From Axinella damicornis (lineage: Eukaryota > Porifera > Demospongiae > Axinellida > Axinellidae): a stretch of 64,000 nucleotides of DNA. Of this stretch, positions 22,806-35,817 are shown in pieces. The notes below the pieces were generated by a model that searched no databases, had not been told where the DNA came from, and worked only from the letters and a program-made list of their open reading frames with translations. Position 1 is the first letter of the stretch, and the number at the start of each line of letters is the position of its first letter. The translations under genes and the position numbers were made by a program. The stretch is from assembly GCA_963931865.1 (NCBI GenBank), contig OZ007518.1, forward strand, positions 5,101,029 to 5,165,028, in the 5' to 3' direction.

Positions 22806-23775
22806 GAGAACTCGTTTGTGACCAAGGGCTGACTGTTGTGCCACTCACTGCATTTGGAACTAGAGGTGTTCATAGAACACATACCCCGCGCTGAACATCA
22901 GGTCAGGATGCATGCAGTGCAGCTACAATCGACGTGACATCTCTGCCTATGCGCAACGGCGAACAGGGCTGCTATCGCATATACTGTGTTCGTGTATGGC
23001 CATATCCAAGGTGTGGGAGTGACCGCTTACCGTATACACTATATTGTGAAGCTGGAGAGGTGGGGCCAAATGTTACGAATAATAGGAAATAGCTGGAAAA
23101 AACAGCCGAAACAATAGCCATGATGTCTGTGAAGTACATAGATCGTGAGAAAGCACTGTTTCCTAGCGGTCATCTCGAAGCATGAAGTTTCCAAATGCAC
23201 TGCATGTCCTGTTCTTGAAGTCACGAAGAGGTGGAGCCAATGTTATGAATAGTTATGAAAAGTAGGAAATAGCCGAAATACAGCGAAACGGAGCGCCTTG
23301 ACCTCAGTCAGGTACACATAGAGCAGTTTTTTGCTATTTGCTATTGTTTGACTCCATTTGGATGTTTTTTGAGGGTCTATGTGGCGAGATTTCAATTTTT
23401 TCCACCTGACAGACGACTGACAGACGACTGACAGACAAAACCGATTGCTTAACCCCACTTCGCGCATGCGCGCGTGGGGTAACAAATCACACTGAATAGT
23501 GTACTTCGTAAATGTGTACTGGGAACTCAGGTTGTTTTGATAAGTACATTTCCTGGTATCACAGAAAATAATTAGTGTGGGGAGCTATGCTTAATTGGAT
23601 TAGTGGAAATTCCAGGAATATCTCTAGTCTAAGATTAGATGTACCATTTTAGCATAAATACAGTACTATCACAGTGCCCAACCCTCCTGTTATTGTGTTC
23701 CCCCCTAAAGGAGGGTATCACGGTACCCAACCCTCATCCTCCCAAAGGAGGGTAGGGTACGTATCACCAGGAGCT
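22806..23775. other. Mixed repeat remnants, no gene
   Basis: Two related segments (23040-23110 and 23225-23290) share GGTGGRGCCAAATGTTA...AATAGGAAATAGC. GACTGACAGAC repeats and a CGCGCATGCGCGCG stretch lie at 23400-23480. Decayed 48-bp minisatellite units lie at 23670-23765. Confidence 0.5.
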
Positions 23776-24161
23776 TATGAGCGGCGAAGCCGCGAAGGGG
23801 CGTGTAACTCCGGTTCGTCCAAATCCTAATTACTTACGTATTTCCGTTATGGTGACGAAGAGGAAGGCGTCTTCAAACAGTGAGGGGTCCCAGGATCTTC
23901 AAATCTACGACGTTTTTGTGGCAAATCGCTTTCACTGTCACCCGTTCGCTTGGCCATTTCACTGCGGCTAGGTCAAAGGCGCTCCACTGAGCTAGTGTCA
24001 AACTTCTCACATCGCTACCACAGAACACGTGGTCGTCATTATGACGCTAGATTGAAGAAAAGGTTCCCATATTTGGAAGTTCGCTAGCTAATAATTTGGA
24101 TTTCGACGGCACTCGGGCATATGCGGTAGTTGCACGCTCCTTCGCGGCTTCGCCGCTCATA
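23776..24161. mobile_element. ~386-bp element with TATGAGCGGCGAAGCCGC ends
   Basis: TATGAGCGGCGAAGCCGCGA at the left is mirrored by CCTTCGCGGCTTCGCCGCTC ATA at the right; the end motif is itself palindromic. Non-autonomous. Confidence 0.7.
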
Positions 24162-25579
24162 CAGTGCCGTCCACGAGCAAGTTAAACGGTACACGCGTGT
24201 CACTCGCGAGACACTCGCGAGGCCCTCGCGAGACACTCGCGAGACGCTCGCGAGAAAAGTTGCGAGTCCGCGTGTGCGAGCACTACTCGCGCTCGCGAGT
24301 ACGCACCCGCTACTCGAGCACTCGCGCTACGCGAGCGCGAGTGCTTGCTGTTGCGCGCGCGCGCGCGCGCGCGAGTACTGTACATTTAACTCCTCCCTTG
24401 TTTATACAACTAAGAGGGTGACTGTCTGTTACTTGCATTGCGGGGGCACTAAGGGCAAATGCGCAAAAAAGCACTTAGTGTCAAAAATTTCAAGATGGCC
24501 AACATGTATACTGTAAGCAGTGTTGTTGAACGACTGGATGACTTCGATTTCGGACGAGAAGGAGTCCGTAGCTACTGTACCTTTCCAGGGCTGGCTTGGA
24601 TGGAACAAGGAAATGGACAAAGACGAGGACATGGTATGTGTGCGTATGTGTGTGTGTGTGCGGGGGGGGGGTGGGGGGGGGGGGGGGGGGGGGGGGAGCA
24701 TAGTGGAGGAGAGCCAAATCCAGGTCCTCCTGTTAATGACAGTGTATTGTGTGGACCTTTGCAAGGTCTTTGACGAGGAATTGCTGGTAGTGGAGACAGC
24801 TAGGTGTTATGTAGCGTAATACGCATTATTGAAGGCCCCCATCTGACATCACTTTTGCCGAAATGGAGGTATTCTGTCATGCACACACTCATGCAGGTTG
24901 GGGATACTCCAGTGGTGAAATATGACCTGGCACTGTGGCCTTTGTCCCTGTACTCCGAAGATTCTGAGTTCTATTCCTTGGATTTGAGGGCGTGTGCAGT
25001 CTTCTACAAAAAGCGGTTTTGTAGCCTTGTCTTGGTGATGCTCCTGTCTGCTCTCTTGGACTCCTGGAGTCATATGAGGGGTTCATGGGGATAGCATGAC
25101 AATACAGAAGTGTTGTATTCTTGAAAATGCTTGTATGGCATGCTGTTAACAAAAGTGATAATAAATAATAATAATAATCATCATTTTATTCATGAAAAAT
25201 GTCATATAAACACGTGTTTTTGCCGTGTACGTTTGTTCTAGCTGATCTATGAGGCTAAAAGCGACATCATAATTAGCTCAGCTACTTGAAAAGGTGTGGA
25301 AGGTGTGGAAGGTGTGGTTGCTAAGGACTCTGCCGTTCAGCGGCGCTGCTATGATTTTATAAGTAAACGCTGTTCAATTTCCTGCGAGTGTGAGCGCGCG
25401 TGCGAGTAGTCGAGTGCGAGCGCGCGCGCGAGTATAGTAGCGCTCGCGGGTTAGCCTGTAACGCTCGCGAGTATTATACGATTACCACGCGAGTCACATG
25501 CGAGTCTCTTCGCGAGTCTCTCGCGAGTCACTCGCGAGTGACACGCGTGTGCCGTTTAACTTGCTCGTGGACAGCACTG
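24162..25579. mobile_element. ~1.4-kb TA-target element with GCGAGCGC-rich ends
   Basis: CAGTGCCGTCCACGAGCAAG at the left is mirrored by CTTGCTCGTGGACAGCACTG at the right, with TA on both outer sides. Inside each end are ~200-bp regions of CTCGCGAGACA-type repeats. CAGTG ends plus TA suggest a pogo-like relative. The interior includes a poly-G run (24661-24696). I found no D,D,D transposase. It directly abuts the element ending at 24161. Confidence 0.7.
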
Positions 25580-27085
25580 TACTTAGAGCTGTGACCGAGG
25601 ACAAAATCTGTCACCATCCAAAACTACATGTAATCATGACCCACGTGATCATGCTGCTCTGTCAGCGACCCATGACCCTGTGACCGTGGCAAAAATCCAC
25701 CATGCCTGCAGGACATTGGTAGTAAATGGAGAAATATGGTATGCCACTCATCCATACACTGTACCTACGTCAGTTGCATACAGGGTCACAATCCCCATGT
25801 GTGTGGATTCCTTGCCAACCCCCCAACATGCTTATTCAATTACCTCCGGTATAGAACTTTTTTGTTCTTTCTGCTATGCCATCAGTTCCCAGTTCTCCTC
25901 TGAGCCTCCTATTCATTGGAGGATTGCCCTACGAGAACAGGCTGTAGGGCACCACCCCCCTCCTCGATTTCCTGAGGAGGGTCTCAGCACAAGACTACGT
26001 GAACCTACTGGTTATGGTCACTGCATCATAGGAACCTGAAAGGGAACGTGGAAGGGACATAATACTAGTGAAAGGTAAGCAGACAGGACGGTTGATAAAG
26101 AGTTCTCCCTGAAAATCTTACTCAGTTTTTGCCCCAAGTTCCCTTCTCAAGATGGTCTTAGACGGTTCCTTTGCCTACAAGACACTGTTCCTCCTGTGAG
26201 GTGAAAAGAGTGACACATGTCAATGCTTACACACGTTCTCCTGTACACCATACTGGAAACCAGTGCTGGCCTGGGAAACTGGGAATGAGACCAGCTCCAT
26301 ACTGAGCAGTGTGGACTCAGTGTTCACTATCCTATAGTGTCACCACCCGCTCGTAAAATGAAAATTGAAAAACAAAAACAGAGATGGAGGGTCTGCTCAA
26401 GTCGGTACAGAATAATTTGTACTCCGTGGAATTTCAGAGGCTGGTTGATTGGCTAGTAATGACATTTGGAACGCTGACATCCCCCGCTTCCTATGCAAAG
26501 CTAGCTGACTGCACATGTACAAGTTAACAACGTGGCAATTACAGTGGTACTTTGCCAACTGGGGTATCTTGCAGCAAAGCCGGAATAGCTGGCCAAGCCA
26601 TACATACCTATGTTTGCTGAAACTGAGTTGGCATGGGTTGAAAAGCCCTCGTTCAGAAGCTGTAGCCATATACAATGTATAGTGTTCTTTTACCACCACT
26701 GCGGACTTTAGTTCTCCCACACCTACGTTATGGGTTGCAGTTTTGCAACGGTCACTTTATATGTCGATGTATGCGCTTATGTACACCCTATGATGGCTTT
26801 TGTACCAAACTGACCAGACCATCCTCCTCCCACGTTTTTCATTTTAGGAGCGGGTGGGGAGTCTGGGACCAGCATTACTATTCCTTCAGTCTTTCTACAA
26901 AGGGGTGATGGTCACTCCAATATGCACCGTGTACACACACAAGCAATTAGAGTTGCAACCAGGGATTGTGGCCACGTATACGGCGGATGTAGGCATATTT
27001 CTCTATATACACACGTACTACTCAAGTCCTGGTGGATATTTGCCACAGTCACAGGGTTACACAATTATTATTACACAATAGGTTC
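25580..27085. repeat. Fragments of the GTGACC-rich composite family
   Basis: 25580-25800 is a diverged copy of the interior of the element at 38473-38740. 25810-26220 matches 32100-32560 (CAGTTCCCAGTTCTCCTCTG, GGATTGCCCTACGAGAACAG, GATGGTCTTAGACGGTTCC). A CCACCCGCTC.TAAAATGAAAA segment near 26345 is inverted near 26830. No intact gene. Confidence 0.6.
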
Positions 27086-29899
27086 GAGGGGCAACCGCAC
27101 TCCTGGTAGCCGCGTTGCAACCGGTTGCGGACTCGACGGTAGCGCAAGCTAGGTGTTGCAACTCATTCCAATTAACGCACATGCCACGTGAGGACCGTGC
27201 TCAGTCGATTGAGCTGAGTCAGCAATGGCGGCCCAAGGAGAAGACAAGATACTGTTACAGCGCTCACAACTTAGCCAGCACGGTGAGTTTTGGCATGTAA
27301 GCGTCAGTGAACGACAGCGATCACGGCCGTGTGGTCAGAATCTTCGTGTGCCTTTCCTAAGAACGGTACTGCCACCGGAAGTCGAAGAGAGCGCTTGAGC
27401 AATGGCAGCCACGGCGAGACAAAAGCGCTCATATCTCCACCACCAAGGTGAGTTTCAACACCAACTTTTTACATTCAGGTCAGGGCATGATATCGATCAC
27501 GGCGGTATAGTCAGAATTGCTGTAGGCCAAGCCTAAGTACTCAAACATTATATATTATATTGGATTATATTAATTACGAGGGGCAACCGCACTCCTGGTA
27601 GCTGCGGTTAAACGGTAGCACAAGTTAAGTGTGACAGTTCGTTCCAATTATCACACATGACGTGTACCATGATCGCTAGCTATATATAGGGAGGATCAGT
27701 AGAGTGCTCTCGAGTTCCATTCATAAAGTAGTCGCGTTGCGTAGCGCAAGCCGAGAGTAAGTATTGCAATAAGTTCCAATTAACGCACATGCCACGTGGC
27801 ACCCCGCTCAGTCGATCGCGCGCGAGCAATGGCGACCAAAAGGAAGACAAGACATTATTACAGCACTCACAACTTAGCCAGCACGGTGAGTTTGGCATGT
27901 AAGCGTCAGTGAACGACAGCGATCACGGCCGTGTGGTCAGAATCTTCGTGTGCCTTTCCTAAGAACGGTACTGCCACCGGAAGTCGAAGAGAGCGCTCGA
28001 GCACGGCGAGACAAAAGCGCTCATATCTCCACCACCAAGGTGAGTTTCAACACCAACTTTTTACATTCATGTCAGGGCATGATAGCGATCACGGCGGTAT
28101 AGTCAGAATTTCTGTAGGTCAAGCCTAAGTACTCAAACATTATATATATTATGTTAATTAATTATTTACGCGGCACAATTTTTCCCCTACCATGAGTGTA
28201 ATTTCTGCTTTGTTGACGAGGGGCAACCGCACTCCTGGTAGCCGCGGTTAAACGGTAGCACAAGCTAAGTGTGACAGTTCGTTCCACTTATCACACATCA
28301 CCATGATAGCTATATACAGGGAAGATCACAAATTATTTAGTGCTCTCAAGTACCATTCATAAAGTAGCCGCGTTGCAACCTGCCGTAGCGCAAGCTAAGT
28401 ATTGCAATACGTTCTAATTAACGCACATGCCACGTGGCAACCACGCTCAAGTCAAACGAATGCGAGCAATGGCGACCAGAAGTAAGACAAGACATTATTA
28501 CAGCACTCACAACTTAGCCAGCACGGTGAGTTTCGCTATATAAGCGTCAGTGAACGACAGCGATCACGGCCGTGTGGTCAGAATCTTCGTGTGCCTTTCC
28601 TAAGAACGGTACTGCCACCGGAAGTCGAGAGAGCGCTCGAGCAATGGCGGCCAACGGCGAGACAAAAGCGCTCATATCTCCACCACCAAGGTGAGTTTCA
28701 GCACCAACTTTCATCATTCAGGTCAGTGCATGATAGCGATCACGGTGGTGTAGTCAGAATCTCTGTAGGCCAATCCTAAGTACTCAAACATTATTTATAT
28801 TATGTTATATTGGATTATATTACGAGGGGCAACCGCACTCCTGGTAGCCGTTGCAACGCTGCGCGGTTGCCTCGCGTAGCAAAGCTAATTATTGCGATTC
28901 GTTCCAATTAACGCACATTCCACGTGGCTCAGTTGATCGCGAGCAATGGCGACCCAAAGGAAGACAAGACAGCACTCACAACTTAGCCAGCACGGTGAGT
29001 TTTGGCATGTAAGCGTCAGTGAACGACAGCGATCACGGCTGTGTGGTCAGAATCTTCGTGTGCCTTTCCTAAGAACGGTACTGCCACCGGAAGTCGGAGA
29101 GAGCGCTCGAGCAATGGCGGCCACGGCGAGACAAAAGCGCTTGTATCTCCACCACCAAGGTGAGTTTCAGCACCAACTTTTATCATTCAGGTCAGTGCAT
29201 GATAGCGATCACGGCGGTGTAGTCAGAATCTCTGTAGGCAAAGCCTAAGTACTCAAACATTATTTATATTAATTAATTAATTAGATTATCGAGGGGCAAC
29301 CGCACTCCTGGTAGCCGCGGTTAAACGGTAGCACAAGCTAAGTGTGACATTTCGTTCCAATTATCACACATCACGTGAGTACCATGATGCTAGCTATATA
29401 TAGAGAAGATCAGAAATTATTTAGTGCTATGAAGTATATACCATTCATAAAGTAGCCGCGTTTCAACCTGCCGTAGCGCAAGCTAAGTATTGCAATAAGT
29501 TCCAATTAACGCACATGCCACGTGGCAACCGCGCTCAGTCGATCGCGAGCAATGGCGACCAAAAGGAAGACAAGACATTGTTACAGCACTCACAACTTAG
29601 CCAGCACGGTGAGTTTGGCATGTAAGCGTCAGTGAACGACAGCGATCACGGCCGTGTGGTCAGAATCTTCGTGTGCCTTTCCTAAGAACGGTACTGCCAC
29701 CGGAAGTCGATGGAGCGCTCGAGCAATGGCGGCCAACGGCGAGACAAAAGCGCTCATATCTCCACCACCAAGGTGAGTTTCAACACCAACTTTTTACATT
29801 CAGGTCAGGGCATGATAGCGATCACGGCGGTGTAGTCACAATTTCTGTAGGCCAAGCCTAAGTACTCAAACATTATATTATATTGATTAATTATATTAT

Positions 29900-30057
29900 T
29901 TACGCGGCACAATTTTCTCTATACCAGGAGTGTAATTACGCGGCACAATTTTTCCCCTACCAGGAGTGTAATATTATATTACGCGGCACAATTTTTCCTA
30001 TACCAGGAGTGTAATTATTATTTACACGGCACAATTTTCCCCCTACCAGGAGTGTAA
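29900..30057 (+). repeat. Four tandem 36-bp modules
   Basis: Copies at 29900-29935, 29936-29971, 29979-30014 and 30022-30057, the first two directly joined as GTAATTAC. Further single copies lie at 28166-28201 and 31612-31647. All keep 36 bp. Confidence 0.88.
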
Positions 30058-31131
30058 TCAGCAGCTCAATACGCTCTTTCTGTTCCTAGAGTCCTTTGTC
30101 TCCAAGTTCTCTTCTCAAGATGGTCTTAAGAAGTTCCTTCGCCAACATGATATTGTTCCTCCTGAGAAGGCGAAGAGAGCAATACTAACATATCCACCTG
30201 CTCCTGAAACAAACATTAGTGGGAGGAGGAGGGTATGATTGTTTGATTTGGTACAGTTATGGGGTTTACGTGTACTGGTAATAATATTACGTACTGTATA
30301 CGTATTTGAAATGACCTGTGCAAAACTGCAACTTGTGGGACAACTCTTCTAAAGTATGGAGCAGCATCGGTTCAGCTCTAACTGAGGTTCTGTACTTATA
30401 TACGTTACCTGCATCTAGCAAGAGTTGCACTTTGGAGTGTGATGGTTGGGGGAATGGGAGTGTGACAGTTGAGGAATGGGAGTGGGGGAATGGGAGTGTG
30501 ATGGTTGAGGGAGTGGGATGTGATGGTTGAGGGAATGGGAGTAGCTGAGGGCGGGGGATGACGGCGATGAGTGACAACTGTAACACTGTTCAACTTAAGC
30601 ATGCAGTTCTCACTGTTACAAGTGAAGTCAGGAAGGCTACCTCTGGCTGTAGTTATCGTGGAAAATTTCAGTGGTGAATAGACTAGACCACCACAGTGAC
30701 TCGGTATACTGCTTGAGATAGACACCACAGTCATTGGCTCCTGGGTACTGTGCAAAGTGTACCTACATGTATATGAAAGACAGGATATGAATTGATTGCA
30801 ATTTCAAGCATGAGGTGCCTGTAGGCTCTACTGTGATCTCAGAAACGTGAGCAGTTTGGAACTTATGCTTTTGGTTTGTTGACTGTCGCTGTCAAGTAGT
30901 TGTTAGACTGGAGAGTTCGTACAACCTACAGCGTGATTGAGACGTGAACTTTGGCATAGTGTAAGTACACATTTGTAAGTTCCAAACTGGCGTTTCTGAG
31001 ATCACCGTAGAGCCTACCAACCATTCTTTTGCCACTCAAAATAGAGCCTACCATTCTTTTGCCACTCAAAACGGTGCCCTATCGACTGTTGCTAGACGGA
31101 AGTGATGCAAGTGCAGAAACTCTGTTAGAAC
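30058..31131. other. Array break: composite-family fragment and a foldback
   Basis: 30100-30190 matches the GATGGTCTTA...GGTTCCTT segment of the composite family. 30430-30550 holds a GGGAATGGGAGTGTGATGGTTGA minisatellite. A foldback element lies at 30827-31018, followed by two copies of CATTCTTTTGCCACTCAAAA. Confidence 0.6.
30827..31018. mobile_element. ~190-bp foldback element
   Basis: GTAGGCTCTACTGTGATCTC plus AGAAACG and GTTTGGAACTT at the left are mirrored by AAGTTCCAAAC...CGTTTCTGAGATCACCGTAG at the right. The loop is short and non-coding. Confidence 0.65.
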
Positions 31132-31611
31132 CGAGGGGCAACCGCACTCCTGGTAGCCGTTGCAACGCCGGCTGCGACTCTCCGTAGCGCAAGCTAAGTA
31201 TCGCAAGCTAAGTATCGCAGTTAGTTCCAATTAACGCACATGCCACGTGGCAACCACGCTCAGTCGAACGCTAGCAATGGCGACCAAAGGGAAGACACGA
31301 AATTATAACAGCACTTACAACCTTGCCAGCACGGTGAGTTTTGCCATGTAAGCGTCAGTGAACGACAGCGATCACTGCCGTGTGGTCAGAATCTTCGTGT
31401 GCCTTTCCCGAGGGCTGCACTTCCACCGGAAGTCGAAGAGAGCGCTCGAGCAATGGTGGCCAGACAAAAGCGTTCATATCTCTACCACCAAGGTGAGTTT
31501 CAGCACAATTATTTTGATTTTGTGACACTGCATCATAGCGATCACGACGGTGTAGTCAGAATCTTTGTAGGCCATTCGAAGTAGTCAAACGTTTATAGTT
31601 ATTTATTTACA

Positions 31612-31647
31612 TTACGCGGCACAGTTTTCCCCCTACCAGGAGTGTAA
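31612..31647 (+). repeat. Single 36-bp module closing the array
   Basis: TTACGCGGCACAGTTTTCC to GAGTGTAA, same length and ends as the others; marks the end of the second array block. Confidence 0.85.
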
Positions 31648-31905
31648 TTAACTGACGTTGCTTCATACTTGCACACTTCCAATTGTCGCTCACATGGGAA
31701 AAACGTTAACACGTGATTGAATAACGTACGGGGGAGTCTAGGACAGAGATTACTATTCCAACAGTCATTCTACAAGGGATAGCCACTCGCCGCCACACAC
31801 CCATACAGTCCCCTGCTACCCTCCAGAATCATCGTTCAACATGGCAGCCTCGTTCCCAGGCCCCAAGCTGGGCGGGGCCTGGGAATGAGGCCCCACAATA
31901 GAACA

Positions 31906-33117
31906 AGCAGTGGTCACTCCAATACCGTACTTAGAGCTATGACCGGGGACACAATCTGTCACCATGGCAAAAATCTACTGTGACTGTCGGTAGTACAATG
32001 TCATGCATATGGAGAAATATGGTATGCCACTCATCCACGCCTATGTCAGTTGCATATGGGGTCACAATCCCATGTGTGGGTCAGTGTGTGCATGGTGCAC
32101 TTCCTTGCCAACCCCATCTTGAAGTTCATGGCAAAACCCCCCAACACGTTTGGTCAATTACCTCTGTGTTTTGTTCTTTTTGCAAGGTCATCAGTTCCCA
32201 GTTCTCCTCTGACAGTCGGACCCTCCTATTCACTGGAGGATTGCCCTACGAGAACAGCCCGTAGGGTACCACCCCCTCCTCAATTTCCTGAGCAGGGTCT
32301 TGGCATGAACCTGCTGGTCACGGTCGCTGCACCATAGGAACCTGGAATGGAACATGGAATGGAACATGGAAGGGACATACATTGTAGTACGAGTTACACA
32401 GAAAAGTAAGCAGACAGTACGGTTGGTAAAGAACATGAATGTCCCCGACAATGCTAAAATCTTACTTAGCTCCTGTGCCTAGAGTCCCTTTGCCCAAAGT
32501 TCTCTTCTCAAGGCGGTCTTAGACGGTTCCTTCGCCTGCAAGACATTGCTCCTCCTGTGAGGTAATATTTCAAACACGTGTCAATGTACGTTGCCCTGCA
32601 CATCATACTGGAAGCCAGTGCTGGGTACACACTGGTCTGGAATGAAACCAGCTCCAGACTGACTGGGGGGAGTGTTAACTTGTCGGTTCCTGACACAGGA
32701 GGATCTGGTCAAGTTGGTACGGAACTTTTTTCTCAGTGGAATTTGACTCTGATTGGCTAGCAATGATGTCCCCCTGTTTCCTATGCAAAGCTAGCCAGCC
32801 GACTGCACATGTACAAGTGGTTGTGGTTACCGTTGCCAACTGGGGTATCATGAAGTGCAGTCAGAATAGCTCAAAGCCATGGGAGTTTTTTGAAAGGCTA
32901 ATCTGTACCTACGTTGCCACCCTCACAAATTGTGACCCCGGTTGCCACCCTCATCTTTTAGGCCAGCATAGAAAGCACACCAAAGTCTCACAATCACGGT
33001 GGATTTTCACCATGGTCACAGGATACCAGCCGATCAGCAGCATGATCACTCGGTCACGAGCAGTTTTTGGATGGTGACAGATTGTGACCCTGGTCACATC
33101 TGTGACCACCCCTTATT
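31906..33117. mobile_element. ~1.2-kb composite element with GTGGTCAC ends
   Basis: The left segment GTGGTCACTCCAATACCGTA and the right segment TCACATCTGTGACCACCCCT match the ends of the smaller element at 38473-38740. The interior has an exon-like stretch (32110-32340) that recurs at 25810-26040 and 33285-33470, suggesting a captured gene fragment. The insertion limits are approximate. A short TAGCCTCG-family hairpin lies just upstream at 31845-31890. Confidence 0.5.
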
Positions 33118-33514
33118 CTATTGTGGGGGTCAACCTAGAGGATCTCTTACCATGTTGTTCAAGACGATGCTGGAGGGCAGCATACATGTATGTCCTGAGG
33201 AGGGCTGTGTGTGGGTGTGAGTGTGTGGGTGTGAGTGTGTGGGTGTGAGTGGGTGTCAGTGTGTGTGTGCCAGTGTGGTGAGTTTGTCAGGTACAACTCC
33301 TTGCCAACCCCCAACAAGTGGTAAATTAATTACCTCAGGTATAGAACTGTTTTGTTGTTGCAGCCTTAAGCTTCTCAGCTCCGAGTTCTCCTTCCTTTTC
33401 TCCGACCGTAGGATTTTCTGGAGAACTGGCCAAAGATGACAGCCCGTACGCCATTCCCCCACACACACCAGGCAAAGGTTTCCATCACATCACCTACAAC
33501 AGCCTGTTCTGCAT

Positions 33515-34948
33515 TGACGATGCCCGTTCACTACCGTGCAGAACAGGTGTGCAGCGACTGGCATCGGGTCGCGACTGTACTGATATCGGGTCACGACTAT
33601 ACTGGTACCGGATCGTGACTGTATTGGTATTGGGTTGCGACTGTACTGTTCAACATTGACGATGCCCGTTCACTACCGTGCAGAGCAGGTGTGCAGCGAC
33701 TGTCATCAAGTCGCGACTGTACTGATATCGGGTCACGACTATACTGGTACCGGGTCGTGACTGTATTGGTATTGGGTTGCGACTGTACTGTTCAACATTG
33801 ACGATGCCCGTTCACTACCGTGCAGAGCAGGTGTGCAGCGACTGTCATCAAGTCGCAACTGTACTGATATCGGGTCACGACTATACTGGTACCGGGTCGT
33901 GACTGTACTGGTATTGGGTCGCGACTCGGGTTGCGACCGTACTGATGATGCACATTCACTACCATGCAGAGCAAGTGTGCAGCGACTGTCATCGGGTCGT
34001 GACTGTACTGGTACCTGGTCGTGGCTGTACTGGCACCAGGTCGCGACTGTAGTGGTACCGGGTCGCAACTGTAGTGGTACATGTACCTCGTCGCGACTGC
34101 AGTGGTACCGGGTCGCAACTGTAGTGGTACTGGGTCGCAACTGTAGTGGTACCGGGTCGCAACTGTAGTGGTACTGGGTCGCAACTGTAGTGGTACCGGG
34201 TCACAACTGTAGTGGTACCGGGTCGCAACTGTAGTGGTACCGGGTCGCAACTGTAGTGGTACCGGGTTGCAACTGTAGTGGTACCTCATCGCGACTGTAG
34301 TGGTACCGGGTCGCAACTGTAGTGGTACCGGGTCGCAACTGTAGTGGTACCTCATCGCGACTGTAGTGGTACCGGGTCGCAACTGTAGTGGTACCGGGTC
34401 GCAACTGTAGTGGTACCGGGTCGCAACTGTAGTGGTACCGGGTCGCAACTGTAGTGGTACCGGGTCGCAACTGTAGTGGTACCGGGTCGCAACTGTAGTG
34501 GTACCGGGTTGCAACTGTAGTGGTACCTCATCGCGACTGTAGTGGTACCGGGTCGCAACTGTAGTGGTACCGGGTCGCAACTGTAGTGGTACCTCATCGC
34601 GACTGTAGTGGTACCGGGTCGCAACTGTAGTGGTACCGGGTCGCAACTGTAGTGGTACCGGGTCGCAACTGTAGTGGTACCGGGTCGCAACTGTAGTGGT
34701 ACCGGGTCGCAACTGCAGTAGTACCGGGTTGCAACTGTAGTGGTACCGGGTTGCAACTGTAGTGGTACCGGGTCGCAACTGTAGTGGTACCGGGTCGCAA
34801 CTGCAGTAGTACCGGGTTGCAACTGTAGTGGTACCTCGTCGCGACTGTAGTGGTACCGGGTCGCAACTGTACTGGCACCAGGTCGCGACTGTAGTGGTAC
34901 CGGGTCACAACTGTAGTGGTACCGGGTCGCAACTGTAGTGGTACCGGG
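33515..34948. repeat. 22-bp minisatellite with higher-order start
   Basis: The basic unit GTAGTGGTACCGGGTCGCAA CT (22 bp) is repeated about 45 times from ~34000 to 34948. From 33515 to ~33990 the older part has a ~142-bp higher-order unit beginning ATTGACGATGCCCGTTCACT. 22 bp is not a multiple of three, so each frame encodes a 22-residue repeat and stays open. Apparent proteins up to 328 residues here are artefacts. Confidence 0.92.
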
Positions 34949-35817
34949 TCATTGCTGAAGATCTACCGTGGAAGAAACTGATTGAGATGAAAGTGAAAGT
35001 CGACCCTGTGCGGAGGGGCCCCTTCCAAGCAGGGTCTCGGCATGAGACTACATGCACCTGCTGGCGATAGTCCCTGCATGATAGGAACCTGGAATGGAAC
35101 ACGCATATAAAAATAAGCAGACAGTGCAGTTGGTAACAGTTAACATGAATTTCCCATAAAATCTTACACAGTTTCTGATCCTAAAGTCCAATGTCTTCTG
35201 TCACCTTAGATGATTCCTTCACCTACAAGACACTGCTCCTCCTGAGGTGAAAAGAGCAAAAAGCGATATCGAAACTCAAATTCCACGAATTGGCTCATTA
35301 AAATCTCCTAACCTAGCCCTAACTATTTGCCCATGCCGATCAAGTCACATGACCTAACCAACCAATCAGAAGCAAGCCCTCAGTGGAGTGAATGATGTCA
35401 AAGTCCGCTGAAGTATTGACCTACAAGTTGTAGCCTTGTTCCTTGGCTTTCTCCACTTCCAGATTTAGGTCCCTTAGAGTATGAAGAAGGCCTGGGGAAT
35501 CTTAGCACGTGAACTGTGGCACGGTTGATGTCACGGATTCCTGATGCAATGGCTTATATTCGGTTATCCACATTCTTATCCACAGCTACAGAGAAGCTAG
35601 AGAACCATCCATTCAAGCAATAGGTCCTACCTCTAAAACATGTGTATCCAGGTTCAAAGCATAACCACTGATGGGTGACTATGATACTGTCAAGCTGTGT
35701 AGTGTATTAGCGGGACACTACGGTAAGTGAAACAACTGAAACAGCTGGATATTTGAATCGGGACAATAATTATATATCATCATACCCCACCACCCATCCA
35801 CATACACATGTACGTAC
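34949..35817. other. Composite-family remnant, then unassigned
   Basis: 34950-35280 resembles the end of the composite family (CAGGGTCTCGGCATGA, GATAGGAACCTGGAATGGAA). 35281-35817 has no recognised gene. A minus-strand frame ending DLNLEVEKAKEQGYNL-stop at about 35430-35500 is coding-like but unsupported. Confidence 0.4.

Larger units (their letters stand above)
27086..31611 (+). repeat. Second block of the array, interrupted
   Basis: Unit starts near 27086, 27578, 28215, 28823, 29289 and 31132. Units keep the ATGGCGACC and ATGGCGGCC blocks and the CAAGGTGAGTTTC sequence. An extra segment unique to this block and the reverse copy is GCTAGCTATATATAGGGA, near 27670 and 29390. The array is broken between 30058 and 31131 by unrelated sequence. 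Confidence 0.88.

Noticed and set aside
24459..25094. Protein-coding gene inside the TA element
   Set aside because: Frames are short, overlap on both strands and show no transposase or other motif.
33792..34932. 328-residue RYHYSCDPVPLQL repeat protein
   Set aside because: Produced by the 22-bp minisatellite, which is open in every frame.
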